This document shows, piece by piece, positions 1 to 9,963 of a DNA stretch of 36,246 nucleotides; positions within the stretch are counted from its first letter, which is position 1, and each line of letters opens with the position of its first letter. Source of the DNA: an uncultured Eubacteriales bacterium (GTDB lineage: Bacteria; Bacillota; Clostridia; Oscillospirales; Butyricicoccaceae); contig CAKTWY010000002.1 in NCBI GenBank assembly GCA_934630445.1, forward strand, positions 1 to 36,246. The letters are read 5' to 3'. The position numbers were made by a program, and so were the translations under genes. Below the pieces are notes generated by a model. That model had not been told where the DNA came from. It was given only the letters and a program-made list of their open reading frames with translations, and searched no databases.

Positions 1-8
1 CTATAAAA

Positions 9-48
9 GCGCCGGGATCGGTACAAAACCGTTCCCGGCGCGATTTTT
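9..48. terminator. Rho-independent terminator, bidirectional
   Basis: A GC-rich inverted repeat (9-41, loop ACAAA) is followed by five T on the plus strand (44-48) and by TTTTATAG when read on the minus strand. It lies 34 bases beyond the stop of the minus-strand aldo/keto reductase and most likely ends the serS-reductase transcript. It could also end a plus-strand gene lying left of the window. Positions 49-74 hold nothing else I can identify. Confidence 0.85.
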
Positions 49-74
49 GTATTCTATCCGCGCGTCTCCCGCCC

Positions 75-992
75 TTACGGCAGTTCGTTGCCGGCGGAAA
101 GAAAGATTTCATACCACTCCGCTCGAGTGAGCGTGAGGTCCGCGGCTTTCAAGACCTCCATCAGGCGCGGCAGCTTCGTCGTGCCGCACACCGGCTGCAT
201 GTGCGCCGGATGGCGCAGCAGCCAGGCAAAGGCGATGGTGGTCGGCGTTACGCCATAGCGCTGCGCGATCTCTTCCAGCTTGCGGTTCAGGGCGGGGTAC
301 TTCCCGCTGCCGATGAACACGCCCTCAAAAAAGCCGTACTGCACGGGCGACCACGGCTGAATGGTGATATCATTTAAGCGGCAGTAATCGAGCACGCTGC
401 CATCGCGGCAAAGTGCGGCGCCATTTTCCATATTGACGTTGAGGCCCTGGGAGATCATCGTCGCGTTGGTAATGCTCAACTGCAGCTGATCCACACAGAT
501 CGGCTGGCGCACGCTCCTGCGCAGAAGCTCCATCTGCATGGGGTTTTGGTTCGACACGCCGAAATGGCGCACTTTTCCGCTCCCGGCAAGTGTGTCGAAC
601 GCTTCTGCGACCTCGTCCGGCTCCCTCAGCGCGTCGGGCCGGTGGAGGAGGAGGACGTCGAGGTACTCCGTGCCCAGGCGTTTTAAAATCCCGTCGACGG
701 ACGAGAGGATATATTCTTTTGAAAAATCATACATGCCCTTGCGGATCCCGCATTTCGACTGCAGGATAAGCCTGCCGCGCAGCGACGGCTCGCGCCGCAG
801 GACGCGGCCGAACAGCTCCTCACACGCGCCGCCGCCGTAAATATCGGCGTGGTCGAAAAAATTCGCGCCCGCCTCGAGCGCAGTGTGCACGAAGCGCTCT
901 GCTTCCGCGTCGGAAAGTGCATTGATGCGCATGCAGCCAACGGCGATAGCGGGAACGTCGAGGCCGGAGCGGCCAAGCTTGATGGTGCGCAT
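75..992 (-). CDS. aldo/keto reductase, YdhF-like
   Basis: Predicted soluble NAD(P)H-dependent oxidoreductase of 305 residues with the (beta/alpha)8 aldo/keto reductase fold. The catalytic tetrad is visible: Asp47 and Tyr52 in FFDHADIY, Lys80 in LQSK and His117 in LLLHRPD. The segments GVSNQNP and IQPWSPVQYGFF and the C-terminal PVCGTTKLPRL match the family's cofactor-binding region. Length and motifs resemble E. coli YdhF (about 300 residues). The ATG at 992 is preceded by a run of six G (SD) at a 6-base distance. It begins 16 bases after the serS stop, so it is probably co-transcribed with serS and could respond to the serine T-box by read-through. The substrate is unknown. Confidence 0.88.
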   Translation of the reverse strand: MRTIKLGRSGLDVPAIAVGCMRINALSDAEAERFVHTALEAGANFFDHADIYGGGACEELFGRVLRREPSLRGRLILQSKCGIRKGMYDFSKEYILSSVDGILKRLGTEYLDVLLLHRPDALREPDEVAEAFDTLAGSGKVRHFGVSNQNPMQMELLRRSVRQPICVDQLQLSITNATMISQGLNVNMENGAALCRDGSVLDYCRLNDITIQPWSPVQYGFFEGVFIGSGKYPALNRKLEEIAQRYGVTPTTIAFAWLLRHPAHMQPVCGTTKLPRLMEVLKAADLTLTRAEWYEIFLSAGNELP

Positions 993-1008
993 AAAGCGCC
1001 CCCCTTTC

Positions 1009-2286
1009 TTATCCGATGAACTCCTTGCCGCCCATATACATACGCAGCGGCGCGGGGATCTTCACCCGGCCGTCGGCCTGCAGGTTATTCTCCAAAAAGG
1101 CGATCAGCATGCGCGGCGGCGCGACGACGGTGTTGTTGAGCGTATGGGCGAAGTAGTTGCCGTCCTTCCCTTTGACGCGGATGCCCAGGCGGCGCGCCTG
1201 CGCGTCGCCGAGGTTGGAGCAGCTGCCCACTTCAAAATACTTTTTCTGGCGGGGCGACCATGCCTCGACGTCGCACGACTTGACCTTCAGGTCAGCCAGA
1301 TCGCCCGAGCAGCACTCGAGCGTGCGCACGGGGATATCGAGCGAGCGGAAGAAGTCCACTGTATTCTGCCAGAGCCTGTCGTACCACGCCGCGCTTTCCT
1401 CCGGCTTGCAGACGACGACCATTTCCTGCTTTTCAAACTGGTGGATGCGGTAGACGCCGCGCTCCTCGATGCCATGCGCGCCGACCTCCTTACGGAAGCA
1501 CGGCGAATAGCTCGTCAGCGTCTGGGGGAGCTTCTCTTCCGCGAGGATGGTGTCAATAAATTTGCCGATCATCGAGTGCTCGCTCGTACCGATGAGGTAC
1601 AGGTCCTCGCCCTCGATCTTATACATCATGTTCTCCATCTCGGCGAAGCTCATCACGCCGGTGACGACGTCGGAGCGGATCATGAACGGCGGCACATAGT
1701 ACGTAAAGCCACGATCGATCATGAAATCGCGCGCGTAGGAAAGAACCGCCGAGTGCAGCCGCGCGATATCACCCGAGAGATAGTAAAAACCGTTGCCGCT
1801 TGTCTTCCGCGCGCTGTCCAGATCGATGCCATTGAGGCGCTCCATGATATCGACATGGTACGGCACCTCAAAATCGGGCACGACCGGCTCGCCGAAGCGC
1901 TCGATCTCTACGTTCTCGCTGTCGTCGCGGCCGATGGGCACGGATGGATCGATGATGTTCGGGATGACCATCATGCGCTCGCGGATCTGGGCGCTGAGCT
2001 CCTCTTCGCGTTTTTCAAGGGCCGCAAGCTCGTCTGCCATGGCGACGACCTGTGCCTTGATGGCGGCGGCCTCGTCCTTCTGCCCCTTGGCCATCAGGCC
2101 GCCGATCTGCTTGCTCAGCGTGTTGCGCTGGCCTCTGAGATAATCGCAGCGGGCCTTTGCCTCGCGAAACGCGCGGTCCATCTCGATGACCTCGTCGACA
2201 AGCGGAAGCTTCGCGTCCTGAAATTTTTTGCGGATGTTTTCGCGCACGAGATCCGGATCCGTGCGCAGAAGTTTGATATCAAGCAT
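1009..2286 (-). CDS. serS: serine--tRNA ligase
   Basis: Cytoplasmic class II aminoacyl-tRNA synthetase of 425 residues, the usual length for bacterial SerRS; it charges tRNA-Ser with serine. The N-terminal helical-hairpin tRNA-binding arm starts MLDIKLLRTDPDLV and spans about residues 1-100. The catalytic core shows motif 2 (FRKEVGAHG, then GVYRIHQFEK) and motif 3 (NNTVVAPPRMLIAFLENN, then the C-terminal GRVKIPAPLRMYMGG). I chose the ATG at 2286 because AGGAGG precedes it by 8 bases and the protein then starts exactly as the family does. The longer open frame runs back into the T-box leader and is not real. A minus-strand T-box leader lies directly upstream. Confidence 0.97.
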   Translation of the reverse strand: MLDIKLLRTDPDLVRENIRKKFQDAKLPLVDEVIEMDRAFREAKARCDYLRGQRNTLSKQIGGLMAKGQKDEAAAIKAQVVAMADELAALEKREEELSAQIRERMMVIPNIIDPSVPIGRDDSENVEIERFGEPVVPDFEVPYHVDIMERLNGIDLDSARKTSGNGFYYLSGDIARLHSAVLSYARDFMIDRGFTYYVPPFMIRSDVVTGVMSFAEMENMMYKIEGEDLYLIGTSEHSMIGKFIDTILAEEKLPQTLTSYSPCFRKEVGAHGIEERGVYRIHQFEKQEMVVVCKPEESAAWYDRLWQNTVDFFRSLDIPVRTLECCSGDLADLKVKSCDVEAWSPRQKKYFEVGSCSNLGDAQARRLGIRVKGKDGNYFAHTLNNTVVAPPRMLIAFLENNLQADGRVKIPAPLRMYMGGKEFIG

Positions 2287-2289
2287 GTC

Positions 2290-2553
2290 CTGTTCCTCCT
2301 GATGATAAAAAATAAGAGCCCTCCATTCCATGAAACCATGGGACGGAAAGCTCCGCGTTGCCACCCAAATTGCCGGCGCGAGATATGCCGGCCGCTCGCT
2401 GCGCTGTAAAGGGCGCGCCCTGCGGAAAACCCGCCAAGCTCAAAAAGTGGAAAGGCCCCGCCTCCCGCCGGCTTTCACCAGCCGCCGGCTCTCTGCAAAG
2501 GACGCGAATGGCCGCAGTTTTTCTCATCGCTTTGATTGCTCTATTGTCTTTGT
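2290..2553 (-). promoter_or_regulatory. T-box leader of serS (serine responsive)
   Basis: Read on the minus strand, the 5' leader holds the hallmarks of a T-box. A stem I distal segment (AGAGAGCCGGCGGCUGGUGA followed by AAGCCGG) lies at about 2468-2496. The T-box sequence GGGUGGCAACGCGG lies at 2353-2366; it can pair with an uncharged tRNA acceptor end through UGGCA. A candidate UCC serine specifier codon followed by A lies at 2449-2451. The antiterminator/terminator part ends just before the serS SD site. By family knowledge, uncharged tRNA-Ser stabilises the antiterminator and allows serS (and probably the reductase behind it) to be transcribed. The specifier assignment is inference; the T-box itself is clear. 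Confidence 0.93.
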
Positions 2554-2645
2554 TCCTTTATTATATATAGTTCCGCTGTATTTTGCAACTGTATTTTATT
2601 GCACCAAGGCAACGCAGGCGTTTATTCCCGCGCAGTTTTTCTCAT
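2513..2645 (+). repeat. 15-bp direct repeat flanking the serS promoter
   Basis: CGCAGTTTTTCTCAT occurs at 2513-2527, inside the 5' end of the T-box stem I, and again at 2631-2645, upstream of the serS promoter; the copies are 118 bp apart. It could be the remnant of a duplicated T-box leader, or chance. The rest of the interval 2589-2744 is AT-rich and shows no gene. Confidence 0.6.
2560..2588 (-). promoter_or_regulatory. sigma-A promoter of serS
   Basis: On the minus strand TTGCAA (2588-2583) and TATAAT (2565-2560) are separated by 17 bases. The predicted transcript start near 2553 matches the 5' end of the T-box leader. Confidence 0.75.
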
Positions 2646-2744
2646 ATGCAGGAATATTTTATTACCTTTTGTCATATCCATGCACTGTATTTCAAATAGT
2701 ATACATGTTTGGAGGATTGTTTACAATTTCTTTATATCCATGGC

Positions 2745-2773
2745 TGGCAAACAGGCGAATCATATGCTATAAT
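2745..2773 (+). promoter_or_regulatory. extended -10 promoter of the P-type ATPase leader
   Basis: TGCTATAAT (2765-2773) is an extended -10 element. The -35 region 17 bases upstream, TGGCAA at 2745-2750, is weak, which is normal for extended -10 promoters. Transcription would begin near 2780, at the first helix of the riboswitch. Confidence 0.6.
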
Positions 2774-2781
2774 ATGAAATT

Positions 2782-2870
2782 ACTAATTGGGAGTAGTTTT
2801 AAATCTCAAGTCAACACCCGGGCGTTCGCGCCCTGGCTTGAGGTCCGTTCAGGTAACAAGACTTTTAGTG
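2782..2870 (+). promoter_or_regulatory. yybP-ykoY family (Mn2+) riboswitch aptamer
   Basis: The leader has the two signature segments of this family: GGGAGUAG (2789-2796) and, about 60 bases on, AACAAGACUUUU (2856-2867). ACUAA (2782-2786) pairs with UUAGU (2865-2869) to close the outer helix, and an internal hairpin CUCAAG/CUUGAG with a GC-rich extension spans 2805-2842. The 3' strand overlaps the terminator stem that follows, so ligand binding and termination are mutually exclusive. yybP-ykoY RNAs sense Mn2+ and commonly precede P-type ATPases and other Mn exporters, which fits the gene behind it. The fold was drawn by eye, without a covariance-model search. Confidence 0.8.
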
Positions 2871-2905
2871 TGCCGAAAAGTGCCGGCGCGCTGGGGGTCT
2901 TTTTT
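2858..2905 (+). terminator. riboswitch expression-platform terminator
   Basis: AAGAC (2858-2862) pairs with GUCUU (2897-2901), enclosing a long helix AGUGUGCCG/CGGCGCGCU, and is followed by a U tract (2900-2905). The 5' arm reuses the conserved AACAAGACUUUU segment of the aptamer, so the structure should form only when the aptamer does not. Confidence 0.82.
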
Positions 2906-2993
2906 CTTTTTGGTCCATCGTTTCATAGCGCATGCTTTTTTCGGTTATCATAAGATACAGCGCAAAGCGCTGTCTTTTAAGGAGTGTAGCAAA

Positions 2994-5660
<2,667 letters not shown>

Positions 5661-5735
5661 TTCTTTCTGAATGCGGGCGATGCCCGCGTTCTTATGAGCG
5701 CTTTGTATGCTCATTTTCCCTTTTTTCCCTGTTTT

Positions 5736-5768
5736 GGGGCGCTGTGTGATACGCAGCGCCCCCTTTTT
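5736..5768 (+). terminator. Rho-independent terminator of the ATPase gene
   Basis: A twelve-pair stem starting GGGGCGCUG with a GAU loop (5736-5762) is followed by a T run (5764-5768). Weaker hairpins precede it at about 5673-5716. Confidence 0.85.
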
Positions 5769-5826
5769 GCCTGTATATGCGGCACGAATTTTGTCGTTTT
5801 GATGGTGAAAAAATTGATGCGACAGG

Positions 5827-5855
5827 TTGACAGGCTGCAAACGATTCCTTATAAT
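5827..5855 (+). promoter_or_regulatory. consensus sigma-A promoter of the symporter operon
   Basis: TTGACA (5827-5832) and TATAAT (5850-5855) have perfect consensus boxes at the ideal 17-bp spacing. The transcript carries a short hairpin GCGGATGG/CCATCCGC (5880-5900) just before the SD of the first gene. Confidence 0.88.
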
Positions 5856-5915
5856 AAAGTAATGCTTTAGCAAGTAAAAGCGGATGGCGGGCCCATCCGC
5901 CAGGGAGGGAAAACA

Positions 5916-6122
5916 TTGACCAGAAAGAAAAAATGCATTCTTTTTGCCGTGCTGTGGGCACTGGCGTTTGCGCTTGTGAACTATCCCATCGGCGCCATCG
6001 CCGGGCAGAAGCTTTACCCGTTTATACTCGGCCTGCCGTTCAGCCTGTTCTATTTCTGGGCAGCCTATTCGCTTCTGATCATCGTCGGCATTGTTCTGGC
6101 GTGGAAGGTGCTCAGAGACTAG
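5916..6122 (+). CDS. small membrane protein, DUF3311-like symporter partner
   Basis: A 68-residue protein with two hydrophobic segments (about residues 8-28 and 42-64) and a basic N-terminus (MTRKKK). The motif ILGLPFSLFYFW resembles the small DUF3311 proteins that sit directly before sodium:solute symporters in many bacteria. It starts with TTG at 5916, 7 bases after GGGAGGG; there is no earlier usable start. It is the first gene of the operon behind a consensus promoter, with the symporter 70 bases downstream. By analogy with paired small/large subunits in other transporters it probably helps assembly or activity of the symporter, which is inference. Family membership was assigned by recollection of the motif. 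Confidence 0.72.
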   Translation: MTRKKKCILFAVLWALAFALVNYPIGAIAGQKLYPFILGLPFSLFYFWAAYSLLIIVGIVLAWKVLRD

Positions 6123-6192
6123 CTCTTGTCAGCGCCTTCGGAAACTGGAAAAAAGCGCGCCGCGGGCAGGCGGCGCACAGGGGGAATTTGTA

Positions 6193-7692
6193 ATGGCAGA
6201 CTGGATCATTATCGTTTCGATCATCGCGGTGTACTGCGTGCTTGTGCTCGGCATCGGCGTGTTCGGCCGCTCGAAGGGCGGTACGGCGAGCCTGGAGGAA
6301 TACTATGTCGGCGGGCGCTCAATCGGCCCGTTCGTGGCATATTTCACATATGTGGCAACGTTTCATTCGAGCTTTGCCTTTCTCGGCGCGGCGGGGCAGA
6401 TCTACACCACCGGCATCCGCTTTTTCGCGACCTTCACTTCCTGCGTGGTCAGCCCGCTGATGATCTACTTCATCGGCCGTCCGGTATGGTATCTGGGCAA
6501 AAAATACAACTTTATGACGCAGGGCGACCTTCTCGGCAGCTATTATAAAAGCCGCTTTCTGCGCGGGCTTGTCGCTGTGGTGAGCCTGATTTTTCTCATC
6601 CCGTATCTTCAGTCGCAGATCTCCGGCGGCGGACTGATTTTCGCGGCCGTGACAGAGGACCGCATCCCCTACTGGGCGGGCACGCTGATCCTCTACGCTG
6701 TCATCATCGGCTACATCCTGCTCGGCGGATTCAAGGCCGTCGCGTGGACGGACACGCTGCAGGGGATCATGATGATCGTGCTCGTCTGGATCGGCGGAGC
6801 TGTCGTTCTCGGCGAGGTGACCGGAACGCTGAACTGGACCGCGCTGATGACGCGCGTCGCCACGGAGCTTCCTGAAAAGCTGCTCATCCCGGTCGAATAC
6901 TGGCCGGTCTATATGACCTCGTTCCTGTCGCTGTTCGGCATATCGATCTATCCGCCGTCCTTCCAGCGCTTTTACGCGGTCAAAAACCCGAAAACGCTCA
7001 AGTGGCTTGCGGTCACGTCGCCTATTTACCTCATCTTCTTCTATGTGCCGATCTTCCTGGTGGCGTTCTGCGGCGCGCTGGAGATGCCGGGCCTTGCAAA
7101 GCCGGATATGGTATTGCCGACCATGCTCGCAAAGTACGCCTCGCCATGGCTCACGGGTCTGGTGATGGCCGGCGCGCTCGCGGCGACGATGTCCTCGGCG
7201 GACTCGCAGCTGCACGTGTCAAGCTCCATCTTCACCATTGACCTCTACAAGGAATTTTTCAACAAGAATGCGACAGACAAGCAGAGCCTCTTTGTCGGCA
7301 AGCTCGCCATCGTCGTCATCTCCGCGATCGCGCTTCTGATGTCGCAGTTCACAAACGCGCTCCTTGTCGCGATCGTGACCGTGGCGCTCGGCGGTTGCCT
7401 GCAGATGATGCCGGCGCTCATCGGCGCGCTCTACTGGCCGCGCGGCACGAAAGCCGGCGCGATCTCAGGTATCATCGTCGGCGTCCTCGCGCTGTGCTTT
7501 ACACAGTTCATTGTCAAAACGCCTCTCGGCATCACGAGCGGCGTGTGGGGCCTGATCTTCAACAGTCTCACCTTCGTTCTCGTCAGCCTCTTCACAAAAG
7601 CGCCGGACCGCGACAGCCAGGAGCGCTTCCACGGATATCTGAAGTCCATCAACGATGCACAGGACGCAGCGCAGGAGAAAGCCCATGTCTGA
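6193..7692 (+). CDS. sodium:solute symporter family (SSS) permease
   Basis: A 499-residue polytopic membrane protein with about 13 hydrophobic segments. The start region (MADWIIIVSIIAVYCVLVLG), the early EEYYVGGRSIGPFVAYFTY loop, GGFKAVAWTDTLQG and MAGALAATMSSADSQLHVSSS are all SSS hallmarks; the last is the sodium-site region. It should import a solute, probably an organic acid or similar, with Na+. ATG at 6193 follows a strong SD, GGGGG, and its final codons overlap the next gene. Its position between a DUF3311-like protein and a DUF6282-like hydrolase suggests that the imported compound is the hydrolase's substrate or precursor. The substrate cannot be read from the sequence. Confidence 0.92.
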   Translation: MADWIIIVSIIAVYCVLVLGIGVFGRSKGGTASLEEYYVGGRSIGPFVAYFTYVATFHSSFAFLGAAGQIYTTGIRFFATFTSCVVSPLMIYFIGRPVWYLGKKYNFMTQGDLLGSYYKSRFLRGLVAVVSLIFLIPYLQSQISGGGLIFAAVTEDRIPYWAGTLILYAVIIGYILLGGFKAVAWTDTLQGIMMIVLVWIGGAVVLGEVTGTLNWTALMTRVATELPEKLLIPVEYWPVYMTSFLSLFGISIYPPSFQRFYAVKNPKTLKWLAVTSPIYLIFFYVPIFLVAFCGALEMPGLAKPDMVLPTMLAKYASPWLTGLVMAGALAATMSSADSQLHVSSSIFTIDLYKEFFNKNATDKQSLFVGKLAIVVISAIALLMSQFTNALLVAIVTVALGGCLQMMPALIGALYWPRGTKAGAISGIIVGVLALCFTQFIVKTPLGITSGVWGLIFNSLTFVLVSLFTKAPDRDSQERFHGYLKSINDAQDAAQEKAHV

Positions 7693-8587
7693 GCGCTTCA
7701 CCGTAAAAGGCACGTACGATCTCCACGTCCACTGCGGGCCGGAGCCGATCCCAAGACGATATACCTTCGGGCAGCTCGACTGCGCGCTGCGCAGCAGCGG
7801 CATGGCGGGCGCCGTGGCAAAATCGCACTGCCACTCCACGGCCCCCTGGGCTGCGGCACTCGGAGAAGACGGACTCCTCTTCGGCTCGATCACGCTGAAT
7901 TACCACGTCGGCGGGATCAATCCCGACGCGGTTCGCGGTTCGCTCGGCTTGGGAGCGGAGCGAGCCCTGCGCATCGTCTGGATGCCGACGATCCACGCCG
8001 CCGGGCATGTGCGCATGCAGCGCGCCCACGGGCAGGAATACGACATCCCCGCTGAATGGACGGGCGGCGCGCTCTCCCCGGGCAGCCGCCCCCTGGACAG
8101 CATCAAGCCCATATCGATCTTCGATCCGCCCGTGCGCGCCGCGCTGGAAGAGGTGCTCGACATCATCCGCGATAACGGGCTTGCTCTTGCCACGGGCCAC
8201 CTCACGCGCGAGGAGGTGCTTGACCTCGTACCCCTTGCAAAGCAGAAAGGGGTCAGGAGCGTGATCCTCACGCACCCGCTCTATCACGCCACATCGCTGA
8301 CGGACGACGACCTGGCCTCGCTCACCGCGTTTGACGGGGTCTACGCCGAGCAGAGCTACGGCCTGATGCTGATCGACCGTTTTCCTCTTTCCGATATCGT
8401 CCGGCAGATCCGCCGCGTCGGTCCTGAAAAGACGATCCTCACCTCTGACCTTGGGCAGGGGCAGACGCCGCCGCCTGCCGAGGGAATGCAGACCTTTTTC
8501 GATCTTCTGGCTGCGGAGGGATTCACTAACGCAGAACTGCAGCGTATGGCGCTGGATAATCCGAAAAAAATCCTCGGTATCGAATAA
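7685..8587 (+). CDS. DUF6282-like metal-dependent hydrolase
   Basis: A 300-residue cytoplasmic protein resembling the DUF6282 family, which has an amidohydrolase/PHP-type barrel. Visible metal-binding candidates are His14 and His16 in TYDLHVHCGPEP, KSHCHST, WMPTIHAAGH, ATGHLTREE, ILTHPLYH and the late Asp in LTSDLGQG. The final segment MALDNPKKILGI is the usual barrel-closing end of amidohydrolase-like proteins. ATG at 7685 follows AGGAG and overlaps the symporter stop by 8 bases, so translation is probably coupled. The reaction is unknown for the family as far as I know; here it most likely acts on the compound imported by the upstream symporter (inference). Confidence 0.78.
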   Translation: MSERFTVKGTYDLHVHCGPEPIPRRYTFGQLDCALRSSGMAGAVAKSHCHSTAPWAAALGEDGLLFGSITLNYHVGGINPDAVRGSLGLGAERALRIVWMPTIHAAGHVRMQRAHGQEYDIPAEWTGGALSPGSRPLDSIKPISIFDPPVRAALEEVLDIIRDNGLALATGHLTREEVLDLVPLAKQKGVRSVILTHPLYHATSLTDDDLASLTAFDGVYAEQSYGLMLIDRFPLSDIVRQIRRVGPEKTILTSDLGQGQTPPPAEGMQTFFDLLAAEGFTNAELQRMALDNPKKILGIE

Positions 8588-8602
8588 CAGAATATCTGCA
8601 CA

Positions 8603-8631
8603 CCGGGCGCGATTTGCGCCCGGTTTTTTTT
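8603..8631 (+). terminator. Rho-independent terminator of the symporter operon
   Basis: CCGGGCGC and GCGCCCGG form an eight-pair stem with the loop GATTT, followed by eight T (8624-8631). Confidence 0.93.
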
Positions 8632-8769
8632 ATGAAATTCGCTGTTTTCCAACCGGCTGCGCAGCGCAAATTCTTCTTTTGAGGACCTTCCTGCGCGTCG
8701 CTTCATATATTGGTATTGAGCGGCGCGGAAAAACGCCGCCACGACCACAGTATGGAGAGGAGCAAATCT

Positions 8770-8997
8770 ATGGACTTTGCATCAAGCATGATGCGGCTCG
8801 AAAACGCACCCGGCGGCATCGAACCGCCGTATACAAACGACTGCATGAGTACGCAGGCGCTCGCAATGGCGTACGTTCCGTATCAGCCGTGGGAGAATAT
8901 CTACGACTCGGACATCGCGCTTTCGCGCGGAACGATCTTTCAGGGGCTCGACAAGCCGTTTTTAGGTTGGGAGGCGATACCGCGTGGAAGGAAGTAA
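8770..8997 (+). CDS. cotJA: spore coat associated protein CotJA
   Basis: A 75-residue protein with the CotJA signature: LAMAYVPYQPWENIYDSDIAL, then RGTIFQGLDKPFLGW. CotJA is a small protein of the CotJ complex in the inner spore coat. I chose ATG at 8770 because GGAGAGGAG lies 9 bases before it; two earlier in-frame starts lack an SD. The gene overlaps cotJB by 14 bases. Upstream, CATATATT (8704-8711) resembles a sigma-E -10 box, which would fit mother-cell expression during sporulation, but no clear -35 element is seen. Its presence indicates that the organism forms spores or descends from a spore former. Confidence 0.9.
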   Translation: MDFASSMMRLENAPGGIEPPYTNDCMSTQALAMAYVPYQPWENIYDSDIALSRGTIFQGLDKPFLGWEAIPRGRK

Positions 8998-9238
8998 GAG
9001 ACAGTTGATGCGCCGCATCCAGATGTACGACTTTGCGATTATTGAGGCCGTGCTCTATCTTGACGGGCATCCAAACTGCCGGCAAGCGCTGGCGTATCTC
9101 GACAAGCACAAACAGCTCAGGAATGCGGCCGCCGCCGAATATGAAAAGCGCTTTGGCCCGCTGACCGTAACCGGCAGCGACGACATGGACACCTGGCGCT
9201 GGGTCGCCGACGCCTGGCCGTGGGAGGGGGAAAACTGA
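8984..9238 (+). CDS. cotJB: spore coat protein CotJB
   Basis: An 84-residue protein matching CotJB: LMRRIQMYDFAIIEAVLYLD, then AYLDKHKQLRNAA.EYEKRFGPL and a Trp-rich end TWRWVADAWPWEGE. It is part of the CotJ coat complex. I used the GTG start at 8984, which overlaps cotJA by 14 bases and has GGGAGG about 9 bases upstream; an ATG at 9008 would remove the first eight residues. It is followed 3 bases later by cotJC, so all three are translated from one message. Confidence 0.9.
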   Translation: MEGSKRQLMRRIQMYDFAIIEAVLYLDGHPNCRQALAYLDKHKQLRNAAAAEYEKRFGPLTVTGSDDMDTWRWVADAWPWEGEN

Positions 9239-9241
9239 ATT

Positions 9242-9844
9242 ATGTGGCAATATGAGAGAAAGCTGCAGTATCCTGTCAACATTAAAAATCCGAATCCCGC
9301 CCTCGCCAAAGTAATCATTACGCAGCTTGGCGGGCCGCATGGCGAGCTCGGAGCCGCCAACCGCTATTTGAGCCAGCGTTACGTTATGCCGTATAAGGAA
9401 GTCGTCGGCATTCTGACCGACGTCGGCACGGAGGAGCTGGCGCACGTAGAGATGATTTCGGCGATCGTCTACCAGCTCACGAGAAATCTTTCCATGGATG
9501 AGATCAAACAGAGCGGTTTTGATACGTATTTTGTCGATCATACCACGGGCGTCTATCCGATCGCAGCCTCCGGCACGCCGTTTGACGCGCAGACATTCGC
9601 CTCCACCGGCGATGTGTTCGCCGACCTGACGGAGGATCTCGCGGCCGAGCAGAAAGCGCGCCTTTCATATGACAACCTCCTGCGTCTGATCGACGACGCG
9701 GATGTGCGCGATCCAATCAAATTCCTGCGCCAGCGCGAAGTCGTGCATTTCCAGCGCTTCGGCGATGCGATGCGTATTGCCCAGGATCGTCTGGACTGCC
9801 GCAATTTTTATGCATTCAATCCCGCGTTCGACCGTACAAAATAA
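9242..9844 (+). CDS. cotJC: manganese catalase family spore coat protein CotJC
   Basis: A 200-residue ferritin-like four-helix protein of the dimanganese catalase family. The metal ligands can be placed: Glu35 (GGPHGELGAAN), Glu65 and His68 (GTEELAHVEM), Glu136 (DLAAEQKAR) and His169 (REVVHFQRF), with the same order and spacing style as Lactobacillus Mn-catalase. By family it would break down hydrogen peroxide, here in the spore coat. ATG at 9242 is 3 bases after cotJB, with GGAGGGGG just before. The start region MWQYERKLQYPV is typical of CotJC. A strong terminator follows. Confidence 0.93.
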   Translation: MWQYERKLQYPVNIKNPNPALAKVIITQLGGPHGELGAANRYLSQRYVMPYKEVVGILTDVGTEELAHVEMISAIVYQLTRNLSMDEIKQSGFDTYFVDHTTGVYPIAASGTPFDAQTFASTGDVFADLTEDLAAEQKARLSYDNLLRLIDDADVRDPIKFLRQREVVHFQRFGDAMRIAQDRLDCRNFYAFNPAFDRTK

Positions 9845-9854
9845 AAAATTCTCA

Positions 9855-9890
9855 AAAACAGCCCCTGCGGCATGCCGCAGGGGCTGTTTT
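9855..9890. terminator. bidirectional terminator between cotJC and the sugar permease
   Basis: A perfect 36-base palindrome with 16-pair arms starting AAAACAGCCCCTGCGG and a four-base CATG loop. A and T runs on the two sides let it end both the cotJ transcript (plus) and the sugar ABC transcript (minus). Confidence 0.92.
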
Positions 9891-9963
9891 AAGAATGGAA
9901 CTGTTTATTCGGTTCCGACAGAATGTTTTCCGATACGCAGGCACAGCTCCTTTATAGACACAA

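Noticed and set aside
883..2409. 508-residue plus-strand open frame opposite serS
   Set aside because: It is the antisense of serS and the T-box, shows no family motif, and arises from GC-rich codon use in serS.
2330..2953. Plus-strand open frames between serS and the ATPase
   Set aside because: They run through the T-box antisense and the riboswitch leader; composition changes abruptly and no SD is present.
8704..8711. Definite sigma-E promoter for cotJABC
   Set aside because: The -10 match is good but no -35 match was found at the right spacing, so it is mentioned only as a possibility.
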